Below, one piece after another: positions 37,760-48,068 of a DNA stretch of 64,000 bases. The position numbers and the translations under genes were made by a program. The stretch covers positions 2,027,481-2,091,480 of the forward strand of contig OZ036017.1 of the NCBI GenBank assembly GCA_964035015.1, written 5' to 3'. Numbering within the stretch: the first letter of the stretch is position 1; the number at the start of each line of letters is the position of its first letter. The DNA is from Corallium rubrum (taxonomy: Eukaryota > Cnidaria > Anthozoa > Scleralcyonacea > Coralliidae). A model generated the notes under the pieces. It saw only the letters and a list, made by a program, of their open reading frames with translations. It had not been told where the DNA came from and did no database searches.

Positions 37760-37855
37760 CGATATTTGTCGACCGACTCGACATTTTTCTTTTGTCTTGG
37801 CTAATTAGTCCCACTCGAGAGCTTGCGAGACAAAAGAAAATGTCGCTTCGCCGCG
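37760..37855. mobile_element. Truncated 'ttttccactag' MITE (copy 2)
   Basis: Shares tttgtcgaccgactcgac, cttttgtcttggctaatta and gacaaaagaaaatgtcgctt with 41643-41794. It lacks both outer ends, and its left edge is the LTR, so the Gypsy element probably landed inside it. Confidence 0.75.
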
Positions 37856-37901
37856 TTATCAGTTGTATCGAATACCAAACGGTACCATCATATCGTCCTA
37901 G

Positions 37902-38373
37902 TTAGGGCCTGTTTATATGATCCCGGTGTACCGGGATCTCGGCTTGTATATTTTCGCGGTTGCGTTTATATGGAGACCTGGACGTCCCGGTGTACCGGGA
38001 TCCCAGTTGAAGCAACCGAGATCTCGGTACACTGGGACAGATTCTTTCCCATATAAACGCGACATCCCGGTACACCGGGATGAAGTTTACTGAACTACAA
38101 TGCTTGTAACTTTGAATATTACGGTCAGAATTTCGTCCAAACGGTCAGGTCTAAAGACAAAACACTGAATAAAAGTGAAATAACTTTTAACATAGTAGAA
38201 TTAGGGCGAGTTTTTGCTTTTTTGTCCATTTCCTTAAATTCCCGCGCTTCTTGATAAAATTCATCTCGGTCAACCGGGACGAGCACTTTGTTACTCCATA
38301 TAAACACGGGATGAAATTCATCCCAGGCAACCGGGACATCCCGGTACACCGGGATCATATAAACAGGCCCTTA
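37902..38373. mobile_element. MITE 'gggcctgtttatat' with TTA duplication (copy 1)
   Basis: The element at 37905-38370 has ends gggcctgtttatatgatccc and gggatcatataaacaggccc, perfect inverted repeats. TTA lies at 37902-37904 and 38371-38373. Inside, cccggtgtaccgggat recurs in both orientations. Confidence 0.88.
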
Positions 38374-38600
38374 GGCGTGACATAGCATTTATTTGTCGAA
38401 AAATGTCTCGTTTAGCCAGGAATCTCGGTTAGGCGAGACGGGACAAAAAACGCCCCTGGAAACACATTCTTCATATAAACGAAATGTGAATAAAGGAAAA
38501 AATAGTAGCGATGCGATCCCGACACTTAACGTCCCGTCCGAGAAAACGTCCCGTCCGAAAAAACGTCCCGCCCCACCTTCCATGTAAACAGTCCCTTAAA
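38374..38600. mobile_element. Probable related MITE tail
   Basis: Contains aaacgtcccgtccgaaaaaa repeats and ends ccatgtaaacagtccctta, like the end of the neighbouring element. A clean left end is not identified. Confidence 0.4.
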
Positions 38601-38975
38601 TAGTTTTAAACATCTGCTGTCTTTGGTAAAATTACTAAATGATCTTCAGTGAAAGGACGTTTAATCTGTCAGTATTACTTATAAATACTTTCGCGTACGT
38701 GATAACTCTAATTAAACATGCATGCAATGCAGAGCACAATACAAGATTCAAGGAAGAAATTTAATCCCTTGTTTGCACAGTTATATAAGTAATTTTTTAA
38801 AGTATGCTGATCACTGAAATTTCTTTACTTTGCCGCATAACTCTATAAACTCTATATCTTCTTGAAACGAAAAGTAAACGTTCCCCTCCCTGTCGATGCA
38901 TATGCTAGCTTCCCCCCTGCCTTCCCACATGAGTCCCACGTATGCAAGAAGATTTGAAAGACAAAATCAGTAATT

Positions 38976-39815
38976 CTAGACCTGTTGGTACAGTATTTCG
39001 GGTACTGTCGTCTCTTTTCCTTTGGCGAGGAATTCCCGGTACTCCTTGCGAAGCCGTATGAGATGTACGAATGAATATACCCCGTAGGAGAGCGAAAACA
39101 CGGCCACGCCGAGGGCAATCACGGAGTCCAGGAACCATACTTTGGCGGTGAACTCTCTCGTTGAAGATGTAACGACAATGCTAAGTGCCAAGATCGCTCC
39201 GCACAATGCATCAATGGAGTCGGTACGAAGGGCTCGGCTATGGAGGCGTTTCGCAACTCTATACTTAAGTGCGAACAGAATGAGATAGATCACCACTGAT
39301 ACCGAGGATAACACAAGAAGCATGGTCGACTTCTTATGTTTTTCTGTGCATACAAGCGCTTTGATCGCCCGGTAACCGACCAGAATTCCTGTGATAAACA
39401 AGGATATACAGATGATGAACAGGGCTACGAGTTCCCGTCGCCTATTACGCTGTTCTAATTCTTTCACCGACCAAAATCTCCAGAGAATGATCGACGAAGT
39501 AAGGGCGGCCAGCATCGAGTCGAAAGCAAAGCCGAAAGCAGCAGAGCTATCCGAGTCCTCCGAAGATATCAAACTCATTATGACAAACACAGAAGTGACG
39601 ATCAACGTCACTTCAGCCAGTATTTTCGCCTTCCTCACTTGCTTATTGATTTCCTCCTTGGTAAAATGTTCTTGGGAGCTGATGAGCGGGTCACTCAGAG
39701 GATAGCTACAGTGAGAATATCCGTCCTCAGATTGACGTAACGACACAGTCGAGTCTTCATTCGCTGCTCCATATGTCTTCTTAGGACTGAGTAATCTCTC
39801 GTACTCCATTCTCAT
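38976..39815 (-). CDS. TMEM163-like transmembrane protein A (cation-efflux-type)
   Basis: Intronless frame, 279 residues. A soluble acidic/Ser-rich N-terminus (1-60) is followed by six predicted membrane segments (about 64-84, 91-111, 129-149, 163-184, 201-217, 226-248). The signature DSSAAFGFAFDS (residues 89-100), WRFW after it and RTDSIDALCGA (197-207) match TMEM163. That family is related to CDF zinc transporters, and acidic residues in the second and fifth helices are thought to bind zinc; here Asp99, Asp199 and Asp202. Likely role: zinc or other divalent cation handling in a vesicle or plasma membrane (inferred). Length equals the vertebrate protein. Start chosen at the first ATG; a second ATG is two codons on. 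A TATATAAG box lies about 85 bp upstream. The vertebrate gene has many exons, so intron absence is notable. A paralogue lies head-to-head at 46099. Confidence 0.88.
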   Translation of the reverse strand: MRMEYERLLSPKKTYGAANEDSTVSLRQSEDGYSHCSYPLSDPLISSQEHFTKEEINKQVRKAKILAEVTLIVTSVFVIMSLISSEDSDSSAAFGFAFDSMLAALTSSIILWRFWSVKELEQRNRRRELVALFIICISLFITGILVGYRAIKALVCTEKHKKSTMLLVLSSVSVVIYLILFALKYRVAKRLHSRALRTDSIDALCGAILALSIVVTSSTREFTAKVWFLDSVIALGVAVFSLSYGVYSFVHLIRLRKEYREFLAKGKETTVPEILYQQV

Positions 39816-39897
39816 TTGGATGGTTCTTTCACAGTTAAAATACTTATATCATTAAACGACTATAACAACTATAGCTTCGTTGATTGGCATTGTTTTC

Positions 39898-39908
39898 GCT
39901 TATATACC
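39898..39908 (-). promoter_or_regulatory. TATA box for TMEM163-like A
   Basis: ggtatataagc on the minus strand, 83-93 bp upstream of the ATG at 39815. Confidence 0.5.
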
Positions 39909-41642
39909 ACTATCCACAGCTAAACAGCTTGACAACCGTAGTCACCTGCATGTGTTATTTGACCGGCTCCGATCACAGTTAATTAAGTGACAACATTGCA
40001 TCAAGCTTTCACACGATTTACTTGGTTTTATGCATAATTATACAGTGAGTGAATCTTTAAGCGTCATGTTACTCATGCAAATGAAATTAAATATACAGCA
40101 TGATTAACTAACAGCAGTGTCTGAAAAACGCCGGTCTGACAGTTGTTTCGCTAGCGGTTACCTGGCTTATTTTACTGATGTCACGGAAATCTTATTGCGA
40201 CTATATATATATTTGAGAAAACGAAGCAAAATTGGGTTTAATTTGTTTTCCTGTAGATATTATAATTCCTTTTTGTAGTCAGAGAAAGATTTTCGTGACA
40301 GGAACTGGGCCAGACAGCGTCGTATGAATTGAACAGCCTTTAAAATCCCAACTGCGCTGTTTAGTAATAAATAGTGATTTTCGTAAACATTGTATTGGTA
40401 TATAGGAATTGATATGCTTGTGTATGCTGAGTCATCATAGACATGAAGGTGGGTGAGGCCCCGTTTACACTGGAGCAAAAGTATCCGGATTCACGTTGTT
40501 TTTCATCCTACTTTAGCCGATTTCACGCACTACTTGTCACTGGACGTCATTTGTTATCATTTGGTAATATGCACCTACAGAAAATACTCGCTAATTTTAC
40601 GCCATTACTGTATGATGATAAAATAAAACAACTCTGTGTCTTTCCAAACGGCAGTTTTTCAGTGTTTAAGATAAACTGATAAGATAAACTCTATCTCTTA
40701 AGACTCTTTTACTGAGCGTTGTTCTCTATTCGGACTTTGACCTTTGTTACTCACTGTCGGTTTCGGTGAGCCGCGAGAGTGGAGAAAAACAAACTGAGTA
40801 CATGTAATTAACAGAGTCGGTGAAGAACAGCATACCATAACCGAGTCAGAGTAGAGAACAACACATAGTAACAGAGTCAGACTAGAGGACAACACACAGT
40901 AACAGTCAGACATCTATTTCATTATTGTATGGCTATGCACGATGAATGCATAACAGAATGTACAGCCAAATATGTATATAGTTTAACCAAGATTTTCAAT
41001 GACTCGACTGTAGGTAATTAGTTTATTAGGTGAATATATAACTTTTTTTTGTATTAACATTTGTATTAGTATCCTATGTACCAATAATGGTGTGATGGAA
41101 ATAAAGATTATTATTACACGAGGAGGAGCAGTGTGTTTCATCAGCCGAGACTTTTGTTGAAAACCGAGGCGAAGCCGAGGTTTTTGAACAAATTTCGAGG
41201 TGTTTGGAATCCTGATGAAACACTCTTCCGAGTGTATGATATAGCTTCTCAAACAAATCAGTATTTTAAGAGAAAATCGAGGCGAAAGTTGGCTTAATTT
41301 ATGTATATGAAAACCTCCGTCTCGGTATTGATTTCCTATTTTCCTTAGTTTTCGGTTCATGAATTACTGATTGTCTCTTTAAATGAATGGCCCTATTGTC
41401 AAACTACTAAATTACAAAGCTACACTATAAGTGAAGTACATATGCTAGCTGAGTTCTATTAAGACGCGTCAATTTGTTCGTGACCAAAGTAAGTCGCGAC
41501 TAAAATAAGAACAGAGTTTGAAGCTAGTCCAAAATAAGTCGTGACTAAAATAAGAACAGGGTGAAAGCTAGTCCAAAAGAAGTCGCGACTTCTAGAAATT
41601 GACCGTTTATACCAGTGTGCATGTTTGCGTCCAGTGAGCATT
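39909..41642. other. Intergenic region between the TMEM163-like genes (part 1)
   Basis: No exon supported. Near 40800-40915 short repeats of aacagagtcagactagaga appear. Around 41460-41600 words such as gtcgcgactaaaataagaac are repeated. These resemble parts of MITEs. Confidence 0.4.
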
Positions 41643-41794
41643 AGGCGGTTTTCCACTAGACGACATTTGTCGACCGACAGTCACGGACTCGACATTTTTC
41701 TTTTGTCTTGGCTAATTAGTTCCAACTCGAGAGCTTGCGCGACAAAAGAAAATGTCGCTTCGCGCGACATTTTTCGCCTAGTGGAAAACCGCCT
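41643..41794. mobile_element. Short palindromic MITE, 'ttttccactag' family (copy 3)
   Basis: Ends aggcggttttccactagacg and cgcctagtggaaaaccgcct. Complete copy of the family also at 22913 and 37760. Flanked by tta on the left and tta-like sequence on the right; the exact target duplication is ambiguous. Confidence 0.85.
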
Positions 41795-41871
41795 TTAACT
41801 GGAGTAATATCTGTTGTTCATTGACTAGGCAAAGATTGAAGTCAAACATGGTGGTCATGTAGGCCTAAAGT

Positions 41872-41948
41872 ACGTATAGTTCCAGTATTCTTCGCGGTCT
41901 TTCTTGACCAGACCGCGTAGAAGACTGGAACTATACGTACTTTAGGCC
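41872..41948. repeat. Hairpin with about 25-bp arms
   Basis: aaagtacgtatagttccagt and actggaactatacgtacttt face each other around gcggtctttcttgaccagaccgc. A fold-back unit. Confidence 0.8.
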
Positions 41949-42844
41949 CAAAAGGTTCGCGGGCTTTGGGAACAAGATTGCCACAAAGATTACTGATCAC
42001 TCCAGCTATATGTAGAGCTCACGGGTTTGCGTCTTATATAGATGGCGACTTATTTTCTCCGTATAAATGGCCCTAATAAGTCGCGACGCGTGCCTATGAA
42101 ATTAAATTTTTTATTGCTTCATCTGAAAGAGCATCAAAATGTAGGACAATATATGCAGTTTACCGTTCCTTGATATCTTTTATAGTTCCAGAGTTATAAA
42201 GATTTAAAGATGTCAAAATGAAGAAAAAATATGACACAAACAAATTGCTGATTCAGCACAAATTGTGACGTCTGCATGTGGTTTGCATGTTAATTTGGTG
42301 AATGTTTAAATGAACTATAGCTCAGTTACTATGTGTCAGAATCAAATGAACCTTTGCCACATATAGTGTAAGATGAAACACAGTTGATAATATCAGGAAT
42401 TTTGTTGTCAAGGTAACACTGTTGTACCCAGGCCCCTTGCACGGATTTTATAAAACACCATGTATTTATATCTGTGGGCATAATTTTCAAATTATCATAG
42501 TATAAACGTATTTTAGGCATGCATAGGTATGACAAGCACTTGTCTGATATTATTTTATCCTTATCAGGACAGAGAAGGTGGTTTATATATAAAATACGTG
42601 CAAGGGGCCTGGGTACAACAGTGTTACCTTGACAACAAAATTGGTGATATTATCAACTGTGTTTCATCTTGCACTTCAACATGTCCTCTCACTTGAGTAT
42701 TATGATAATCATCATTTCTTCACACAGTCGAATATGATGATTATCATGATACTCAAGTGAGATTCTGTCCCACATGCGGGATGTTAAACTAAATTGCATA
42801 TAACAAAAGAACCATTAGGGGTGTTGTGGTCGGGGTCTGAGAGG

Positions 42845-42975
42845 CGGGACTTTTTTCCGGAGGGTTGTGGTTAGGGTTAGGTTCAACGGGGGGTTGTGGT
42901 TAGGGTTAGGGTTGTCAGGGGGGTTGTGGTTAGGGTTAGGGTCAGGGTTAGAGGTGGGGTTAGGGTTGGGGGTTT
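42845..42975 (+). repeat. Interstitial TTAGGG-like tract
   Basis: ggttagggttagggtt units interspersed with ggggttgtgg and gtcaggg. Related to the animal telomere repeat, but degenerate and internal. Confidence 0.8.
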
Positions 42976-43609
42976 GGGGGCAGGGAATTCTTTTTTTAAA
43001 ATGATGATTATTGTTAATTCAACGACATCTCACAAATGACGATAATCATCATTTCGAAATGAGAGGATATGCTGTGCACTTAGTCTGCGAAGCAGACTGC
43101 TGCTCGACCGCTCCCCCCTGGAAGCGCCAGAACAACACTCTGCGATCAATCGACACTAATGCCGTACCGTGACGTCATGTATAAATATTTCGGATATAAA
43201 TTAACTGGAGTCTGGAAGAACGCCACGCGCCGTTTTTTGAACGTTGTTCACTTGTTATCAACAGTGGTTTAAGGACACAAACAATTGTGATTTGTCACGC
43301 AATTTAAATTTTACGTAACGTTTTAGATTTAGATCAGCTTATACCGAGAAAGTTTAAATCGATCAATCACATGCCGCCCCACGGTTTACTGTGGGTGGCT
43401 GTACGGCATTAGTGTTGACTGTTTCATTTGATTCTGACACATAGTAACTGAGCTATATAGTTCATTTAATCATTCACCAAATTAACATGCAAACCACACG
43501 TCACAATTTGTGCTGAATCAGCAATTTGTTTGTGCCATATTTTTTCTTCATTTTGACATCTTTAAATCTTTATAACTCTGGAACTATAAAAGATATCAAG
43601 GAACGGTAA

Positions 43610-43924
43610 ACTGCATCATAGTCAATCGAGATATGGTCTGGAAACTCGGCAAACTTCAAAGCGCCTATAAAAATGAGCTGTGATTTTATGTTGAACCGTA
43701 CCTTACACCGTGCACATCCTTTGTTTTAGGTTTATTAATATTTAAATAGCACGGTTGAGTGATTGAACTGAAACGTCGCTATTGGACAATTCGTTCATTA
43801 TACTAAAATACAATGTGTTCAGTGACCGTGCACCGTGCACAAAAATGCATAAAGGCGAACAAAAAGATAGACCAAAGACTTTAGCTGAGTTTCCAGACCA
43901 TATCTCGATTGACTATGACTGCAT
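43610..43924. mobile_element. MITE nested in the right arm, actgcat duplication
   Basis: The element at 43617-43917 (301 bp) has ends catagtcaatcgagatatgg and ccatatctcgattgactatg, perfect inverted repeats. actgcat flanks both sides (43610-43616, 43918-43924). The left arm of the host repeat carries the uninterrupted sequence, which confirms the insertion point. Confidence 0.9.
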
Positions 43925-44278
43925 ATTGTCCTACTTTTTGATGCTCTTTCAAATGAAACAACAAAAAATTTCATCTCATAGGCAATTTAAGACGCGTCCT
44001 ATTTAGGTCGCGAACACACTCGTATAAATAATCAATTTCTAATAAGTCGTGACTAATTTTGGATTAGCTTTCAACCCTGTCGACGCGTCTTAAGTCTTCT
44101 CCCGTATGACGCGTCCTTGCTTATGTCGCGAACACACTCGTATCTGCTCGTATAAACGGTCAATTTCTAGTACGTCACGACCAGTGAACTCCATTTCCTA
44201 TATCCATCCCTATACCTGGAAGGCTAACTTCAGTCATTATCACGCTTCAAAAGTGAAATCAAAATTTTGTACTTATTA

Positions 44279-44343
44279 CGTCGCTTCCAGTCCCCTGACG
44301 CGAACCGCTTCTTGGCCGCGTATATAGGGGGACTGAAAGCGAC
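44279..44343. repeat. Hairpin, 65 bp
   Basis: gtcgcttccagtcccc pairs with gggggactgaaagcgac. Confidence 0.6.
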
Positions 44344-44429
44344 GCAATAGACCTTGTCTTGACCTTGATCCGAGGTGTTCCAGATATGAGGGGAGAATTG
44401 GGAGGAAGTATGGAGTTCATTGGTCACGA

Positions 44430-44766
44430 CAACACCGCTGCCAAACGTTTTGCGCATGTGCGACGTCCGAGCTCGTCCTCGGAAAAAGAGCGGAAAAACA
44501 CTGAAATATTTGGGCCGATCCGAGAGTCCGATACAAAAGTTAAAATTATAAGCATACTACCAAAAAGATAAGGTAGGTAATTTGTGCATGGCTTCCTTGT
44601 CAATATTGTAACATATTCTGAATTTATCCCTTTGTAATTTTCTTTACCCTTTTTTTAAAACACAAATGAATAGTCGGGTCTTAGTTATAGTCTTCACTGT
44701 CTGGCTGTTGCGCTGGATGTTTACTCAGCGAATTCACGCATGCGCAAACGTTTGGCAGCGGTGTTG
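44430..44766. mobile_element. MITE with ~28-bp inverted ends
   Basis: caacaccgctgccaaacgtt and aacgtttggcagcggtgttg bound it, with gcgcatg next to both. A related single end (cagctgccaaacgtttgcgc) lies at 27072-27091. Confidence 0.75.
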
Positions 44767-44929
44767 GACACGATTTATTTTGGGCTAGTTTTCAACTTTG
44801 TTCTTATTTTATAGTTGCGACTTTTGCTTTGGTCACGAACAAATTGACCATTTATATACGAGTGTGTTCGCGTCTTAATTAAGTTGGCGCGACTTATTTT
44901 CTCTCGTTTAAATGGCACTTTATGGGGAG

Positions 44930-45125
44930 CACGGGTATGGTTAAGCCCGTTTAGACGGGGTTAGGACTTGGATGGGTGACCATCTGTGAATAACCTCGTT
45001 CTCGAGCTTGGACCATGTGAGTAGAGTTTAGTTGGTCTCTCCTGTGCTTCGAGGGTTTTTCACCGGGTTCTCCGGTTTTCCTCCCTCCGAAATATCAACA
45101 CTATCTTAGTAGCCAAAGATCCGAA
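44930..45125 (+). mobile_element. 5S-rRNA-derived SINE
   Basis: gttaagcccgtttagacggg then ggttaggacttggatgggtgacc are the middle and 3' domains of 5S rRNA. They continue into a shared tail (gagtagagtttagttggtctc...caccgggttctccggttttc). The sequence lacks a full 5S gene and carries extra tail, so it is a SINE rather than a 5S gene. Confidence 0.8.
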
Positions 45126-45270
45126 AAAGCAGCCTTCTGGCTAACTCCGACTACGGTCGACCAATAGATAGATAGAACTGACGTCAAATAGAGTCGAAAT
45201 ATTACCTACCATATTTTTTCTTGTGTTCGTTAATTTGAATCCACACAAAAGTGACAAGATAACGGCTTTC

Positions 45271-45596
45271 TTAGACGCCGTTTACACGATGCCGGTACAA
45301 TTTGAAAACGAAACAAAATCATGATGTTTAGGCCTTGCGTTTACACGATACCGGCACAAAAATGACATGAAAACGGCACAAAATGAAGACGGCTTCCTTG
45401 ACGGCATGAAATGAAAACGGAACACTAACCGGTATCGGGTCTGCTGACCCGTATTCACGTCCTCTCAATTCTCATTGGAAGAGAATAGTCACTTGCTAAC
45501 CGTCATTATATTATACCGGCACCATGTAAACGCAAGACTTTTTGTCCTGTACTCCGTTTTCAAATTGTAGCGGCATCGCGTGTAAACGGGGTCTAA
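45271..45596. mobile_element. MITE with inverted ends 'ttagacgccgtttacacg'
   Basis: Left ttagacgccgtttacacgat, right its near complement cgtgtaaacggggtctaa. Inner words aatttgaaaacg/cgttttcaaatt also invert. Target duplication unclear. Confidence 0.75.
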
Positions 45597-45615
45597 TACA
45601 TCTGAAGACTTTATT

Positions 45616-45783
45616 ATAGAGCGTTTTCATCTTACGTCACGGCGGTCATATTGGTGTAACCAAAACAATGAAATGGCGGCCATATTGGTGTACGGTATGG
45701 GAATTAGTTCTTTCTTATTCAAATATTTCGTATTGTTTCACCACCCCAATGGGCCACCGATCACGCAAGTGAAAACGCTCTAT
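45616..45783. mobile_element. MITE with ends 'atagagcgttttca'
   Basis: Inverted ends atagagcgttttcatcttac and aagtgaaaacgctctat. Interior tandem gcggtcatattggtgta / gcggccatattggtgta. Confidence 0.75.
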
Positions 45784-46098
45784 TCGCATCACTGGCTAAG
45801 CTCTGCATGGATGGCTCTTGTTGATTATATATGAGTTTGGTTTAGATGCAAACTAACATTAACGTTGACTCAAATTGAGTCAACGTTATAGGATTATCAC
45901 TCAAATCTCCTCCAGCGGCCGAGTAAGAATTTCACGATCAGATACAAAATCGTTCGGTTAAGGCGGGCTATAGTATATAATTTGGTTAATTGTAAATAGC
46001 AAGGGTGTAAATGTCTTTATTATTCGCATGAGCAGTGATCCAACACAATCATATATGCAAAGTTATTGCAAAGTTGTTGTCAGATCCCCCCACGTTCG

Positions 46099-46932
46099 AT
46101 GGAAGTCCAGCAGCATTTGTTTGCGAACACTCGGCAGAATTTCATCTATTGGATAGAATGCCCTCAAGAAGACGCCAACATTGAAGATGAGGACGAAAAC
46201 GACTCTTCGGCCACTTGTGTGTCGTTTATCGACGAAGCACTGCTTCCACGGCAGAAGAATCTGCCAAAGTTCTTCGCCCAACGACTTCGTCGCATGGCTG
46301 TCACATTGGCGAGTATCACCCTGGTGGTAACACTGGTCATCGCCGTTCTGGCTTTTCTCACTTGGAGAACGTCCGATAGCGCGGCGGCGTTTGGTTTCGC
46401 CTTCGACTCGTTCTTCACTTCGCTCTCTTCGTTCATGATTATATGGAGATTCTGCTCAAGTCAATCGAGCATAACTGAAAGTGCGAGAAAAGAAACAATC
46501 GCAACTCTCGTGATCGCCTTAAGTCTGGTGATCTCCGCCGTTTTCATATTTGCCCGTGCTTATCAATCGATTCAGGCCGGGGACAAGCCCTCACAACTCG
46601 TTTTCATTCTCGTTCTGTCGGTGTCCAGCTGCCTGGCGTACTTTCTCCTGTTCGTGGCGAAATACAAAGTGGCCATTCGAATGGGCAGTGGCGCGTTGAT
46701 GACTGACGCTATCGATGCTTTGAGTGGTGGTATACTGGCATTCAGCCTCGTGATCTCGTCAACAATTCTCAAATGTTCCATAGACGTCTGGTACTTGGAT
46801 TCGTCGATCGCCATGGCCATTGCCGCGTTTTCCGTCTGTTACGGGGGTATCGTGATGATGCGTTTGATTGTAGTCTACAGAGACCGGGAGGATGCGACGA
46901 TTGTCAGACACTATCTGGATGATAGGTTCTAG
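46099..46932 (+). CDS. TMEM163-like transmembrane protein B (cation-efflux-type)
   Basis: Intronless, 277 residues from the ATG at 46099. The open frame extends a little further up, but only through a TTG, so this ATG is chosen. The N-terminus is acidic (DANIEDEDENDSS, residues 25-37). Six membrane segments follow at about 69-88, 95-117, 134-152, 166-187, 204-221 and 229-252. The motifs DSAAAFGFAFDS (93-104), IIWRFC and MTDAIDALSGG (201-211) correspond one to one with those of protein A (DSSAAFGFAFDS, LWRFW, RTDSIDALCGA), including the candidate metal-binding Asp residues. Identity outside the motifs is modest, so the duplication is not recent. Predicted role as for A: membrane handling of zinc-like cations. 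No TATA box seen close upstream. Transcribed away from gene A. Confidence 0.88.
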   Translation: MEVQQHLFANTRQNFIYWIECPQEDANIEDEDENDSSATCVSFIDEALLPRQKNLPKFFAQRLRRMAVTLASITLVVTLVIAVLAFLTWRTSDSAAAFGFAFDSFFTSLSSFMIIWRFCSSQSSITESARKETIATLVIALSLVISAVFIFARAYQSIQAGDKPSQLVFILVLSVSSCLAYFLLFVAKYKVAIRMGSGALMTDAIDALSGGILAFSLVISSTILKCSIDVWYLDSSIAMAIAAFSVCYGGIVMMRLIVVYRDREDATIVRHYLDDRF

Positions 46933-47137
46933 GCCGCTATACCTCTGCAAGGTGTGATATTCACTTTAAACTATAAATTAGTAATAATTTGGATTGTCAT
47001 CCAAAAGTGACACAGCCTGTAGCACTAGATTTTTTAAAGGCGGAGGTGAATTGGAATCGTGTTTTTAAAGTTTGTACAATTAGTAATGACTATATATGTG
47101 GATTGGAGTCATTGGACATGCAGTCGTCAGACTAGTA

Positions 47138-47646
47138 TTAAGCCCCAGTCAAACGAGGATGAGTTGATGAGAGTTGGCAAGTGAGAGTTTGTCTGAGAGT
47201 TTTCTCAACTCTCATGCCCCGGTCAAACGAGGATGAGAGTTGATCATGAGAGTTGACGAGAGTTGTAGGATTTACCGCGCGTAGCAGGGAGACTAGGAAC
47301 GAATTTCAAGGTAAACAAAGTTCGTATTTTTACAATCTCGTACTGGACAAATAAATAGACATATTTTGCATTCTTGCCTTTTCTTGTCACGAAAAGTCAC
47401 GAATACAGTCAAAACTCTAAATCGCTAGCCGCTAAACTCTCATCAACTCTCATATGCCAACTCTCATGACTGGTCAAACGAGCAAAAACTCTCATCAACT
47501 CTCATTAAAAATTTGAACCAGCTCAAAGTTGATGAGAGTTGATAAGAGTGCATGAGAGTCGATGAGAGTTGATGGTCAAACGCGACCGAGAGTTGCAACT
47601 CTCATCGACTCTCATCAACTCTCATCCTCGGTTGACCGGGGCTTTA
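47138..47646. mobile_element. MITE built of 'gatgagagttg' units, TTA duplication
   Basis: The element at 47141-47643 (503 bp) has ends agccccagtcaaacgaggatg and catcctcggttgaccggggct, inverted repeats. TTA at 47138-47140 and 47644-47646. Much of the interior repeats gatgagagttg or its complement. Confidence 0.9.
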
Positions 47647-48068
47647 GGGCCTGTTTATATGGAGCCGAGTTACCCGACTAAGCGAGTTACCCGGCAAGCC
47701 GAGTTGAAAAAAGATGAGTGTTTATATGAGACGAGCTACTCGGCAAAGCCGTCCACGCATTATAATGGTTTCACATTCCATGAGTAGTTTCTGATTGTCT
47801 TCATAAGTGGCGCGTGCGCCGTTGCGACGAATTCAACTTGGCTTGCCGAGTTACCCGGCAAGAGAGTGTTTATATGGGAATATTTTCATCCCGGCATGCC
47901 GAGATCTCGGCTGTTTTGCTGGGATCTCGGCTATAGCCGAGTTACCCGCCTGTCTCATATAAACACTCTGCCGGGATAGCACTGAATTTTTATACATGGC
48001 GGGTAACTTGGTTTGCCGAGTAACTCTGCTAACTGGGTAACTCGGCTCCACATAAACAGGCCCTAAGA
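47644..48068. mobile_element. MITE 'gggcctgtttatat' family (copy 2), abutting the previous one
   Basis: Ends gggcctgtttatatggagcc and ggctccacataaacaggccc. The left TTA is shared with the neighbouring element; the right flank is taa. Internal gagttacccggcaagccgag repeats. Same terminal family as 37905-38370 but a different interior. Confidence 0.8.

Larger units (their letters stand above)
42065..44005. mobile_element. Compound inverted repeat, 1.9 kb, with nested insertions
   Basis: Left arm 42065-42355 and right arm 43430-44005 are inverted copies (for example ttgctgattcagcacaaatt / aatttgtgctgaatcagcaa). The right arm is split by a 301-bp MITE (43617-43917). Between the arms lie a second fold-back (42370-42660: caaggtaacactgttgtacc / ggtacaacagtgttaccttg), a third around 42690-42765, the TTAGGG-like tract and a fold-back at about 43146-43422. 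No coding sequence. Confidence 0.8.

Noticed and set aside
39391-39705. 104-codon plus-strand frame
   Set aside because: Shadow of the TMEM163-like gene on the opposite strand.
44930-45125. Functional 5S rRNA gene
   Set aside because: Only the middle and 3' domains are recognisable; the 5' domain is missing or altered and a SINE tail follows. The same holds at 52741-53085.
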